DNA from: an uncultured Dechloromonas sp.
GTDB lineage: Bacteria > Pseudomonadota > Gammaproteobacteria > Burkholderiales > Rhodocyclaceae
Direction of reading: 5' to 3'
Assembly: GCA_946477505.1 (NCBI GenBank)
Contig: CAMKYP010000139.1
Coordinates: 1-8,651, forward strand
Length of the DNA: 8,651 nucleotides
Positions 1 to 6,101 of the stretch are shown here, in pieces (positions within the stretch are counted from its first letter, which is position 1; each line of letters opens with the position of its first letter). The notes below the pieces were generated by a model. That model made no database searches. It was not told the origin of the DNA and saw nothing but the letters and a program-made list of their open reading frames with translations. A program made the translations under genes and the position numbers.

Positions 1-858
1 GACATGGGGCCGGAGATGGCGCTTGCCGGCAACCTGCCCAGCAGTTTCGCCCTGTTCGGCGAAGTCGAGGGCACCACCACCGTTCTCGCCCGGGTTAGGG
101 CCGCCGGCAAACTGACCCTGGAGGAGATTGGCAAGACCCTCGAAAGCTTCGCCCAGAAAGCGCGCGGCAAGGGCAGGCTGACACGGGCCGCCTTGAGCGA
201 GATACGGCGCCTGGAAAAGTTCATGGCCGACTTTCTCGAAAACTGGCGGCAGACCTTGATCAACGCGCTGGAGTACGATGCCGACGTGCAGGTCGTCATC
301 TCGCGCAAGGAGTTCGGCATTTGGCTGCACGACCACATGAAGCTCACCCTGGATACCCTGGAAAAGGAGCTGAAAACCTTCAAGACCCTGAGCGAGATGA
401 GCATCAAGAGCATTGCCGGCGAGATGATGATCCCGGCCGAGATGCAGAAGGTGGCGGATACCACCATTCTCGATTTTCTCAAGTCGCGCAAGGATCTGTG
501 GCCGCTGCTCGGAGTCGAGAAGGAAAAAGACCTCGCCAAGCTGATCAAGGCGCTGGGCTATACCGACCCGGCCACCGCCACCATCGGCAGCATGAAATGC
601 GATGGCGTGCTCTACGATTGGTTTACCGGCAAGCTGTACAGCTTCGACTGGACCAGCGGCCTCTCCCGCTACCAGTTCGTGCAGATGTTCGCCACTGCCG
701 ACCGTGCCGAACTGGCCAAGCTGATGACCGAATTCATGGCGCACGCCCAACGCGAATACGTGCTGCGCCAGGCAGTCCTCGCCGAGATATTCAAAGGCTG
801 GTCCACGGCCGCCGTCGAAGTGCTCTACCGCCCGCTCCCCCAACGCTTTCTGCCCTAA
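1..858 (+). CDS. Unrecognised protein, probably 5'-truncated by the window edge
   Basis: I do not recognise this protein. The frame is already open at base 1 (GAC before the ATG at 4), and no ribosome site can be seen, so the true start may lie upstream. Counting from the ATG at 4 gives 284 residues. A second ATG lies at 16. The first two thirds look mostly helical, charged and soluble, with a Lys/Glu-rich stretch around residues 115-190. There is no signal peptide and no clear membrane segment. A compact block at about residues 190-218 looks like a beta-hairpin, with the pattern MKCDGVLYDW (D200, D205) then FDWTSG (D215, W216). It is followed by a helical C-terminus that includes RYQFVQMF. 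That block loosely resembles the acidic core of PD-(D/E)XK nuclease-like or polymorphic-toxin C-terminal domains, but the expected lysine is a threonine (T217). Function is unknown, and the nuclease idea is speculation. It reads in the same direction as the HD gene 45 nt downstream. Confidence 0.75.
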   Translation, partial: DMGPEMALAGNLPSSFALFGEVEGTTTVLARVRAAGKLTLEEIGKTLESFAQKARGKGRLTRAALSEIRRLEKFMADFLENWRQTLINALEYDADVQVVISRKEFGIWLHDHMKLTLDTLEKELKTFKTLSEMSIKSIAGEMMIPAEMQKVADTTILDFLKSRKDLWPLLGVEKEKDLAKLIKALGYTDPATATIGSMKCDGVLYDWFTGKLYSFDWTSGLSRYQFVQMFATADRAELAKLMTEFMAHAQREYVLRQAVLAEIFKGWSTAAVEVLYRPLPQRFLP

Positions 859-885
859 GGGGCTGTTAGACTTGCACAGCCCCTT
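857..885 (+). terminator. Perfect 10-bp hairpin at the end of the first gene, possible terminator
   Basis: AAGGGGCTGT at 857-866 pairs perfectly with ACAGCCCCTT at 876-885 around a 9-nt loop. The left arm begins within the TAA stop codon (856-858). Position and stem strength fit an intrinsic terminator, but only two T residues follow the GC part before C-rich sequence. It may therefore be an inefficient terminator or an mRNA 3'-end stabiliser. The next gene starts only 19 nt after the stem. Confidence 0.5.
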
Positions 886-903
886 CCCGACGAACCGACC
901 GCC

Positions 904-1479
904 ATGCCCGACCTCGACAAGCAACTCGCCTTCCTGCGCGAAATCGACCGCCTCAAGACCGTTGTGCGCCTGTCGCCGTTGATCGACCGCTCGCGGCGCG
1001 AAAACAGCGCCGAACATTCCTGGCATCTGGCCATGTATGCGCTGGTGCTGGCCGAACACGCGGCCGGAACGATCGACATCCTGCGCGTCATCAAGATGCT
1101 GCTGATTCACGACATCGTGGAAATCGACGCCGGGGACGTTCCTTTCCACGTCCCCGCTACGCACGCCGGGCAGGCCGAACGCGAACGACAGGCCGCCGAA
1201 CGCCTGTTCGGCCTGCTGCTGGAGGCCCAGGCCGCCGAGTTCCGCGATTTGTGGCACGAATTCGAAGCCGCCGAGAGCGGCGACGCAAAGTTCGCCAAGG
1301 CGCTCGACCGCTTCCAGCCCATGCTGCACAACGCCGCCACCGACGGCGGTACCTGGGTGGAATGCGCGGTAACCCTCGAACAGGTCAAATCCCGCTGCCA
1401 ACCGCCCATCGAACGCGGCGCTCCGGCCTTGTGGGAAGCGGCTGCCGACATGGCCGAAGCGCATTTCCGGAAGCCGTAG
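904..1479 (+). CDS. HD-domain phosphohydrolase, HDDC2/YfbR-like 5'-deoxynucleotidase family
   Basis: This 191-residue protein is a probable cytosolic metal-dependent phosphohydrolase. The family includes YfbR and HDDC2, which dephosphorylate deoxynucleoside 5'-monophosphates. The HD-type metal ligands are all visible: H38 in the ENSAEHSWH motif, H69-D70 in LLIHDIVEIDAGD, and D135 in ALDRFQPML. E73 and D78 belong to the conserved extension typical of the HD_3 (HDDC2-like) group. Length is close to the roughly 190-200 residues usual for the family. The ATG at 904 is chosen because the N-terminal helix (QLAFLREIDRLKTVVR) begins where family members usually begin. No good Shine-Dalgarno sequence precedes it. 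The enzyme class is well supported. The substrate is inferred from family only, and close paralogues may act on other nucleotides. Confidence 0.88.
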   Translation: MPDLDKQLAFLREIDRLKTVVRLSPLIDRSRRENSAEHSWHLAMYALVLAEHAAGTIDILRVIKMLLIHDIVEIDAGDVPFHVPATHAGQAERERQAAERLFGLLLEAQAAEFRDLWHEFEAAESGDAKFAKALDRFQPMLHNAATDGGTWVECAVTLEQVKSRCQPPIERGAPALWEAAADMAEAHFRKP

Positions 1480-1508
1480 CGAAACGGCGTGGCAACTGGG
1501 CAGCCACG
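1473..1508 (+). terminator. Two adjacent small hairpins after the HD gene, weak terminator candidate
   Basis: GCCGT (1473-1477) pairs with ACGGC (1484-1488) around a 6-nt loop and spans the stop codon. CGTGGC (1488-1493) pairs with GCCACG (1503-1508) around a 9-nt loop. The two share base 1488, so they are alternative or abutting stems. Neither is followed by a T-run, so intrinsic termination is doubtful. The position, between the HD gene and the copper promoter, is where a transcript end would be expected. Confidence 0.3.
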
Positions 1509-1549
1509 GGCCGACAAAAATCCTTGTTCAAAAAACTACGCCGAGGCGC

Positions 1550-1580
1550 TTGACCTTCCCATGGTGGGAAGCTCCATCAT
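1550..1580 (+). promoter_or_regulatory. CueR-type (MerR-family) promoter and operator of copA
   Basis: The -35 box is TTGACC at 1550-1555 and the -10-like box is CATCAT at 1575-1580. The spacer is 19 bp, the lengthened spacing that MerR-family activators correct by distorting DNA. The operator is a dyad, CTTCCCA-TGG-TGGGAAG (1555-1571), extended with one mismatch to 1552-1574 and centred on 1563. Its half sites ACCTTCC and GGAAGCT closely match the E. coli copA CueR box. The dyad centre sits at the same distance from the -35 box as I recall for E. coli copA. A transcript would start near 1587, leaving about 20 nt of leader. Activation by copper-bound CueR, encoded downstream of copA, is the natural inference. 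Confidence 0.88.
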
Positions 1581-1599
1581 GGGTTCATCGTAACCCTCT

Positions 1600-1604
1600 G
1601 GAGA
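1600..1604 (+). promoter_or_regulatory. Ribosome binding site that sets the copA start
   Basis: A GGAG core (1600-1603, with A at 1604) sits 6 nt before the ATG at 1610. It supports the 809-residue form of CopA over an upstream TTG-started form carrying 20 extra residues unlike any CopA N-terminus. Confidence 0.7.
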
Positions 1605-1609
1605 TTCAA

Positions 1610-4039
1610 ATGTCCCCTGCTTCGGATGCAAGCTCCGCCCGCGAGCTCAGGCTTGGTATTGGCGGGATGAGTTGCGCCTCCTGCGTTTCTCGTGTCGAGA
1701 AGGCCCTTCTGCACGTTGCCGGCGTAAAGGAGGTCAGCGTCAATCTCGCTACCGAAGAGGCGTCCGTGAAAACAGCGCCGGGAGTACCCTTGGAGGCACT
1801 GACCGAGGCCGTTCGACAGGCCGGATACCAAGCCGTGACCCAAACCATGGCGTTCCAGATTGACGGCATGAGTTGCGCCTCCTGTGTCGGCCGGGTCGAG
1901 AAGGCCTTGTTAACGGTCTCCGGCGTACTGAAGGCTTCCGTGAATCTCGCAACGGAAAAAGCGACGGTCGAAGCGCTGCCGGGCGTGACGTTTTCGCTAT
2001 TGGCGGCAGCCGTTGCCAAAGCCGGCTACACCGCGAATCCAGTCGCGGAACAAGCAGCTGAAACCACGCGCAATCGCCTTCCCGAATGGTGGCCGATTGC
2101 CCTGAGCGCCTTGCTGACGCTACCGTTGATAGCTCCCATGTTGCTCAGCCTCGTCGGTGTCGATTGGATGCTCGACGGCTGGGTGCAAGTCACCTTGGCC
2201 ACCCCCGTCCAGTTCTGGCTGGGCTGGCGTTTCTACCGGGCAGCCTGGAAAGCCATCAAGGCCGGTGCGGGCAATATGGATTTGCTGGTCGCGCTCGGCA
2301 CCAGCGCCGCCTACGGCCTATCGGTCTACCTGCTCGTGCGGAGTGGCGACGAGGGCACATCCCACCTCTACTTCGAGGCATCGGCCGCGATCATCACGCT
2401 CGTTCTTTTGGGTAAATGGCTGGAGGCGCGCGCCAAACGACAAACAGCCGATGCCATTCGTGCCTTGAATGCCCTCCGCCCCAGCATCGCCCGGGTGCTG
2501 GTCGACGGCCAGGAGGTGATGACGCCGGTCGAACGGCTGGCGATTGGCGACATGGTCGTCGTCCGTCCGGGAGAACGTATTGCGGTGGATGGCGAAGTCG
2601 CTGTCGGGCAGAGCCATGTGGACGAAGCGCTCATTACCGGCGAAAGCCTGCCGGTAGCCAAGAACACGGGGGACAAGGTGACCGGGGGATCGATCAATGG
2701 CGAGGGGCTGCTGCACGTTCGTACCATGGCCATCGGTGCGGAAACGACGCTGGCCCGCATCATTCGCCTGGTCGAATCCGCCCAGGCGGCCAAGGCGCCG
2801 ATTCAACGCATTGTGGACCGCGTCAGCGCGGTCTTTGTCCCGGCGGTACTGGTGATTGCAGTGGCCACCTTTGCCGGCTGGATGTGGTATTCGGGGAACT
2901 GGGAGCAGGCTCTGATCAATGCCGTTGCCGTCCTCGTCATCGCTTGCCCCTGCGCGCTGGGCCTGGCTACCCCGACAGCCATCATGGCCGGGACTGGCGT
3001 TGCTGCCCGCCAGGGAATTCTGATCAAGGATGTCGAGGCGCTTGAACTGGCCCACTCGGTTACGGCGGTCGCCTTTGACAAGACCGGCACGCTCACCGAA
3101 GGAAAACCTTCGCTGGTAGCGTTCGAACCGGCCGAAGGCATCTCGAAGGATATGGTCCTGCATGTCGCCGGCGCACTTCAACAGACCAGCGACCATCCCC
3201 TGGCCCATGCCGTCATGGAAAAGGTAGGCGAACGCGATGTCGCGTTGCCGGAGGTCAGCGAGGCCAAGGTACTGCCCGGGCGAGGCGTGCAAGCCAGGCT
3301 TGGCGGGACGCTGATGCTCCTCGGAAGCTCCCGATTGATGCAGGAACATGGGGTTGCCCCAGGAAGGCTCGCTGCCGTCGCCGCGTCACTGGAAAGTGAA
3401 GGAAAGACCATCTCGTGGTTGTTGCGCCAGTCGGACTCTTCTTCGGAACTGCTGGGACTGCTTGCCTTTGGCGACACCATCAAGCCAGCCTCCTATCAAG
3501 CCGTGGCCCGCTTGCGCGAACTGGGAATAAAGACCGTCATGCTGACCGGCGACAACCAGGGGAGCGCCCGGGCGGTGTCCGCGGAACTCGGTATCGACGA
3601 AGTTCGCGCCGAATTGCTGCCGGGGGACAAGTCGAGCGCCATCCAGGCGCTTCGCGAGCAGGGATACGTTGTGGCCATGGTTGGGGATGGCTTGAACGAT
3701 GCCCCCAGCCTGGTGGCCGCCGATGTCGGATTGAGCATGTCGACCGGCACCGACGTGGCCATGGAGGCGGCGGGCATTACGTTGATGCGCGGCGATCCGC
3801 GCCTGGTTGCCGATGCTTTCGACGTATCCCGTCGCACCTACAGAAAAATCAAGCAAGGCTTGTTCTGGGCCTTTGCCTATAACATCTTGGGAATTCCCCT
3901 GGCGGCCATGGGCCTGCTGAATCCGGTCGTGGCCGGTGCGGCGATGGCCCTGAGCAGTGTTAGTGTGGTCACCAATGCGTTGCTGCTGCGTAATTGGCGG
4001 GGTAGCGCGAAAACGGATGTGGAAAGGACGGAGAAATGA
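1610..4039 (+). CDS. copA: Cu(+)-exporting P1B-type ATPase CopA
   Basis: This 809-residue inner-membrane pump uses ATP to move cytosolic Cu(+) out of the cytoplasm. Two N-terminal heavy-metal-binding domains each carry GMSCASC, with cysteine pairs C22/C25 and C89/C92. Eight membrane segments are expected, the first starting near W160. Further motifs are TGES (343-346, actuator), CPC (446-448, transport site), DKTGT with phosphorylated D490, the HP pair H529-P530, TGDN (646-649) and GDGLND (692-697). Y757-N758 and M779-x-x-S782-S783 in the last two membrane helices are the Cu(+)-specific P1B-1 signature. The ATG at 1610 is preferred because GGAG lies 6 nt upstream. An in-frame TTG at 1550 is the -35 box of the promoter and lies upstream of the expected transcript start. 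The stop overlaps cueR. Silver export is a likely side activity. The protein appears intact. Confidence 0.96.
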   Translation: MSPASDASSARELRLGIGGMSCASCVSRVEKALLHVAGVKEVSVNLATEEASVKTAPGVPLEALTEAVRQAGYQAVTQTMAFQIDGMSCASCVGRVEKALLTVSGVLKASVNLATEKATVEALPGVTFSLLAAAVAKAGYTANPVAEQAAETTRNRLPEWWPIALSALLTLPLIAPMLLSLVGVDWMLDGWVQVTLATPVQFWLGWRFYRAAWKAIKAGAGNMDLLVALGTSAAYGLSVYLLVRSGDEGTSHLYFEASAAIITLVLLGKWLEARAKRQTADAIRALNALRPSIARVLVDGQEVMTPVERLAIGDMVVVRPGERIAVDGEVAVGQSHVDEALITGESLPVAKNTGDKVTGGSINGEGLLHVRTMAIGAETTLARIIRLVESAQAAKAPIQRIVDRVSAVFVPAVLVIAVATFAGWMWYSGNWEQALINAVAVLVIACPCALGLATPTAIMAGTGVAARQGILIKDVEALELAHSVTAVAFDKTGTLTEGKPSLVAFEPAEGISKDMVLHVAGALQQTSDHPLAHAVMEKVGERDVALPEVSEAKVLPGRGVQARLGGTLMLLGSSRLMQEHGVAPGRLAAVAASLESEGKTISWLLRQSDSSSELLGLLAFGDTIKPASYQAVARLRELGIKTVMLTGDNQGSARAVSAELGIDEVRAELLPGDKSSAIQALREQGYVVAMVGDGLNDAPSLVAADVGLSMSTGTDVAMEAAGITLMRGDPRLVADAFDVSRRTYRKIKQGLFWAFAYNILGIPLAAMGLLNPVVAGAAMALSSVSVVTNALLLRNWRGSAKTDVERTEK

Positions 4040-4437
4040 ATATCGGTGATGCAGCCAAGGCGTCAGGCGTTTCAGCCAAAATGATCCGCCACTATGAAAG
4101 CATTGGCTTGTTGCCCCAAGCCGGCCGTTCCGATGCGGGCTACCGTCAGTACGGCGACAAGGATTTACGGAGCCTGCTGTTCATTCGGCGTTCGCGTGAT
4201 CTCGGCTTCTCGCTTGACGAAATCCGGGGCTTGCTGGAACTCTGGCAAGACCGGGCGCGTCCCAGCCGGGAAGTAAAGGCGCTTGCCCAGCAGCATCTGG
4301 CCTTCCTCGACCGGAAGCTTGAGGAGATCCAGTCAATGAAACAGGCCCTGGCTCACCTGGTCAGTTGTTGCCACGGCGACGAACGCCCGGATTGCCCCAT
4401 CCTGGAAAGCCTGTCGGGAGAAAGCAGCAGCGTGTGA
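4036..4437 (+). CDS. cueR: MerR-family Cu(+)-responsive transcriptional regulator CueR
   Basis: This 133-residue dimeric activator senses cytosolic Cu(+) (also Ag(+), Au(+)) and switches on copper-efflux promoters. The N-terminal winged helix-turn-helix (about 1-70) has the MerR hallmarks IRHYESIGLLP (17-27) and GYRQY (35-39). A dimerisation helix spans about 78-108. The metal-binding loop carries C112 and C120 in CCHGDERPDCPI, numbered as in E. coli CueR. S77 occupies the position where sensors of monovalent ions carry serine and divalent sensors such as ZntR or MerR carry cysteine. An additional cysteine, C111, adjoins the first ligand. The ATG overlaps the copA stop as ATGA, and a GGAG lies just upstream (4030-4033), so translation is probably coupled. 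Being downstream of the CueR promoter, it should be induced by its own activity. The E. coli gene is arranged differently, apart from copA. Confidence 0.93.
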   Translation: MNIGDAAKASGVSAKMIRHYESIGLLPQAGRSDAGYRQYGDKDLRSLLFIRRSRDLGFSLDEIRGLLELWQDRARPSREVKALAQQHLAFLDRKLEEIQSMKQALAHLVSCCHGDERPDCPILESLSGESSSV

Positions 4438-4605
4438 CCAGAGCGAGGGCTTTAGCAGCCTGAATTCCAATACCTCGCACCAATGCCGTCTCGGGCTGCT
4501 TCCCGATGGAACCAAACCGGGCCTGCAGCATCGAAAAGGCGACCATGAGCGGGTTTGGCGACCCGGCATCGGTTTCACCCTGCCACCACTCCCTGTTTCG
4601 CTTCG
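4438..4605 (+). other. Non-coding gap between cueR and selO
   Basis: This 168-nt stretch contains no convincing gene. Only weak structures are visible: GGCT/AGCC (4448-4460) and TCGGG/CCCGA (4491-4506). Neither is followed by a T-run. No clear -35/-10 pair and no Shine-Dalgarno sequence before the selO ATG were found. A promoter for selO is expected here on layout grounds, but I cannot point to it. Confidence 0.5.
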
Positions 4606-6090
4606 ATGAACGCCCCAGCCCCTCGTCTTTTTGCCTTCGACAACACCTACGTCCGCGACCTGGAAAATTTCTACGTTCGCTGGAAACCGATACCGGCGAG
4701 CAAACCCAGCCTGATCCGCCTGAATACCTTGCTGGCTAGCGAACTGGGTTCAGACCCGGCACGACTTGCTTCGCCGGAGGGTGTCGAGGCCCTGGCCGGG
4801 AATTGCATTCCGGAAGGTGCCGAGCCGATTGCACAGGCCTACGCCGGACACCAGTTCGGCGGCTTCTCGCCGCAACTGGGCGATGGGCGCGCCTTGCTGC
4901 TGGGCGAAGTGATCGACATCCATGGCCGGCGGCGCGACATCGCCTTCAAGGGTTCCGGCCGGACGCCATTTTCCCGCAACGGCGACGGCAAGTGCGCGCT
5001 GGGACCGGCCTTGCGCGAGTACATCATCAGCGAGGCGATGCACGCCCTGGGTATTCCGACAACCCGCTCATTGGCCGTCGTCGCCACCGGCGACATGGTG
5101 CGCCGCGAGCGCGCCCTGCCCGGCGCGGTACTGACGCGGGTAGCGGCCAGCCATGTGCGGGTCGGCACCTTCGAGTATTTCGCCGCCCACCAAGGGCCGG
5201 AGCAGGTCAAACGCCTGGCCGATTACGTCATTGCCCGCCATTACCCCGAGCTGGTCGCCAGCGGCCAGCCCTATCTCGACCTGCTGGCCGGCGTCGCCGA
5301 GCGGCAGGCGCTGCTGGTCGCCCGCTGGCTGGGCGTCGGCTTCATCCATGGCGTGATGAATACTGACAACATGACCATCTCCGGCGAAACCATCGACTAT
5401 GGGCCGTGCGCCTTCATGGAAGCCTACGACCCCGCCACCGTCTTCAGTTCCATCGACCACCACGGACGCTACGCCTACGGCAACCAGGCCGACATCGCCC
5501 AATGGAACCTGGCGCGTCTCGCCGAGTCGCTGCTTGTTTTGATCGATGCCGACACCGACCGGGCCGTGGCGCGCGCCACCAACGTGCTCACGGCGTTTCC
5601 GGAACGGGTCGCGGCGCATTGGCTGGCCGTCATGCGCGCCAAGCTCGGCCTCGACGAATCGGGCGAGGCCAGCGGCGACCGCCAACTGGCTGAGGATTTT
5701 CTTTCCTTGCTGCAGGCCGCCCGGCTGGACTTCACCAACGCCTTCCGCGCCCTCCACGAAGCGGCCACCGGCAACCCGCTTCCGCTGCAGGCGCTGTTCG
5801 GCGACAGCGCCGGATTCGATGCCTGGCGCACCCGCTGGCAAGCCCGCCAGCCGGACCACCCGGATACCCTGCTGACGGCCATGCAGCGCGCCAACCCCTG
5901 GGTGATCGCCCGCAATCATCGCGTCGAGGAGGCGCTGGCGGCGGCGGTCGAGCGATTCGACCTGGCGCCCTTCGAGCGCCTGCTGGCCGTGCTGAAAAAT
6001 CCCTACGCCGCGCGCCCCGACGACATCGCCTATACCGAACCGGCCCCGGCCGAGGTAACGGCCTGCTACCAGACTTTCTGCGGAACCTGA
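4606..6090 (+). CDS. selO: Protein adenylyltransferase SelO (YdiU/selenoprotein O family)
   Basis: This 494-residue pseudokinase-fold enzyme transfers AMP from ATP to hydroxyl side chains of target proteins, and family members are tied to redox homeostasis. The family core is clear: GHQFGGFSPQLGDGRA, then DIAFKGSGRTPFSR with ATP-binding K115, then ALREYIISEAM with E138. The catalytic and metal segment is MNTDNMTISGETIDYGPC, with D254, N255 and D264. These fall two residues after the catalytic or binding residues I recall for Pseudomonas syringae SelO (K113, E136, D252, N253, D262), so the site appears complete. The protein ends FCGT, with C492 near the place where animal SelO has selenocysteine. 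This is the usual cysteine form. The ATG at 4606 is chosen over an in-frame TTG at 4555 because the family sequence (LFAFDNTYVRDLENFYVRW) begins just after it, although no Shine-Dalgarno sequence is visible. The next gene follows after 11 nt. Confidence 0.94.
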   Translation: MNAPAPRLFAFDNTYVRDLENFYVRWKPIPASKPSLIRLNTLLASELGSDPARLASPEGVEALAGNCIPEGAEPIAQAYAGHQFGGFSPQLGDGRALLLGEVIDIHGRRRDIAFKGSGRTPFSRNGDGKCALGPALREYIISEAMHALGIPTTRSLAVVATGDMVRRERALPGAVLTRVAASHVRVGTFEYFAAHQGPEQVKRLADYVIARHYPELVASGQPYLDLLAGVAERQALLVARWLGVGFIHGVMNTDNMTISGETIDYGPCAFMEAYDPATVFSSIDHHGRYAYGNQADIAQWNLARLAESLLVLIDADTDRAVARATNVLTAFPERVAAHWLAVMRAKLGLDESGEASGDRQLAEDFLSLLQAARLDFTNAFRALHEAATGNPLPLQALFGDSAGFDAWRTRWQARQPDHPDTLLTAMQRANPWVIARNHRVEEALAAAVERFDLAPFERLLAVLKNPYAARPDDIAYTEPAPAEVTACYQTFCGT

Positions 6091-6101
6091 CGGAGACCGA
6101 C

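Noticed and set aside
1550..1609. A TTG start for CopA adding 20 residues.
   Set aside because: The TTG is part of the -35 box, the region carries the CueR operator, and a good ribosome site precedes the ATG at 1610.
2318..3349. A 343-codon open frame on the - strand inside copA.
   Set aside because: It is the antisense shadow of a highly conserved ATPase, with His/Gly/Arg-rich composition and no recognisable family.
4448..4506. Short inverted repeats in the gap after cueR as a terminator.
   Set aside because: Stems of 4-5 bp without T-runs are expected by chance in GC-rich DNA.
4333..4578. A small - strand open frame covering the cueR end and the gap before selO.
   Set aside because: It overlaps the metal-binding end of cueR, shows no ribosome site and has no family resemblance.
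4555..4605. A TTG start for SelO adding 17 residues.
   Set aside because: The added residues do not resemble SelO N-termini, and the family sequence begins just after the ATG at 4606. Neither start has a clear ribosome site, so some doubt remains.
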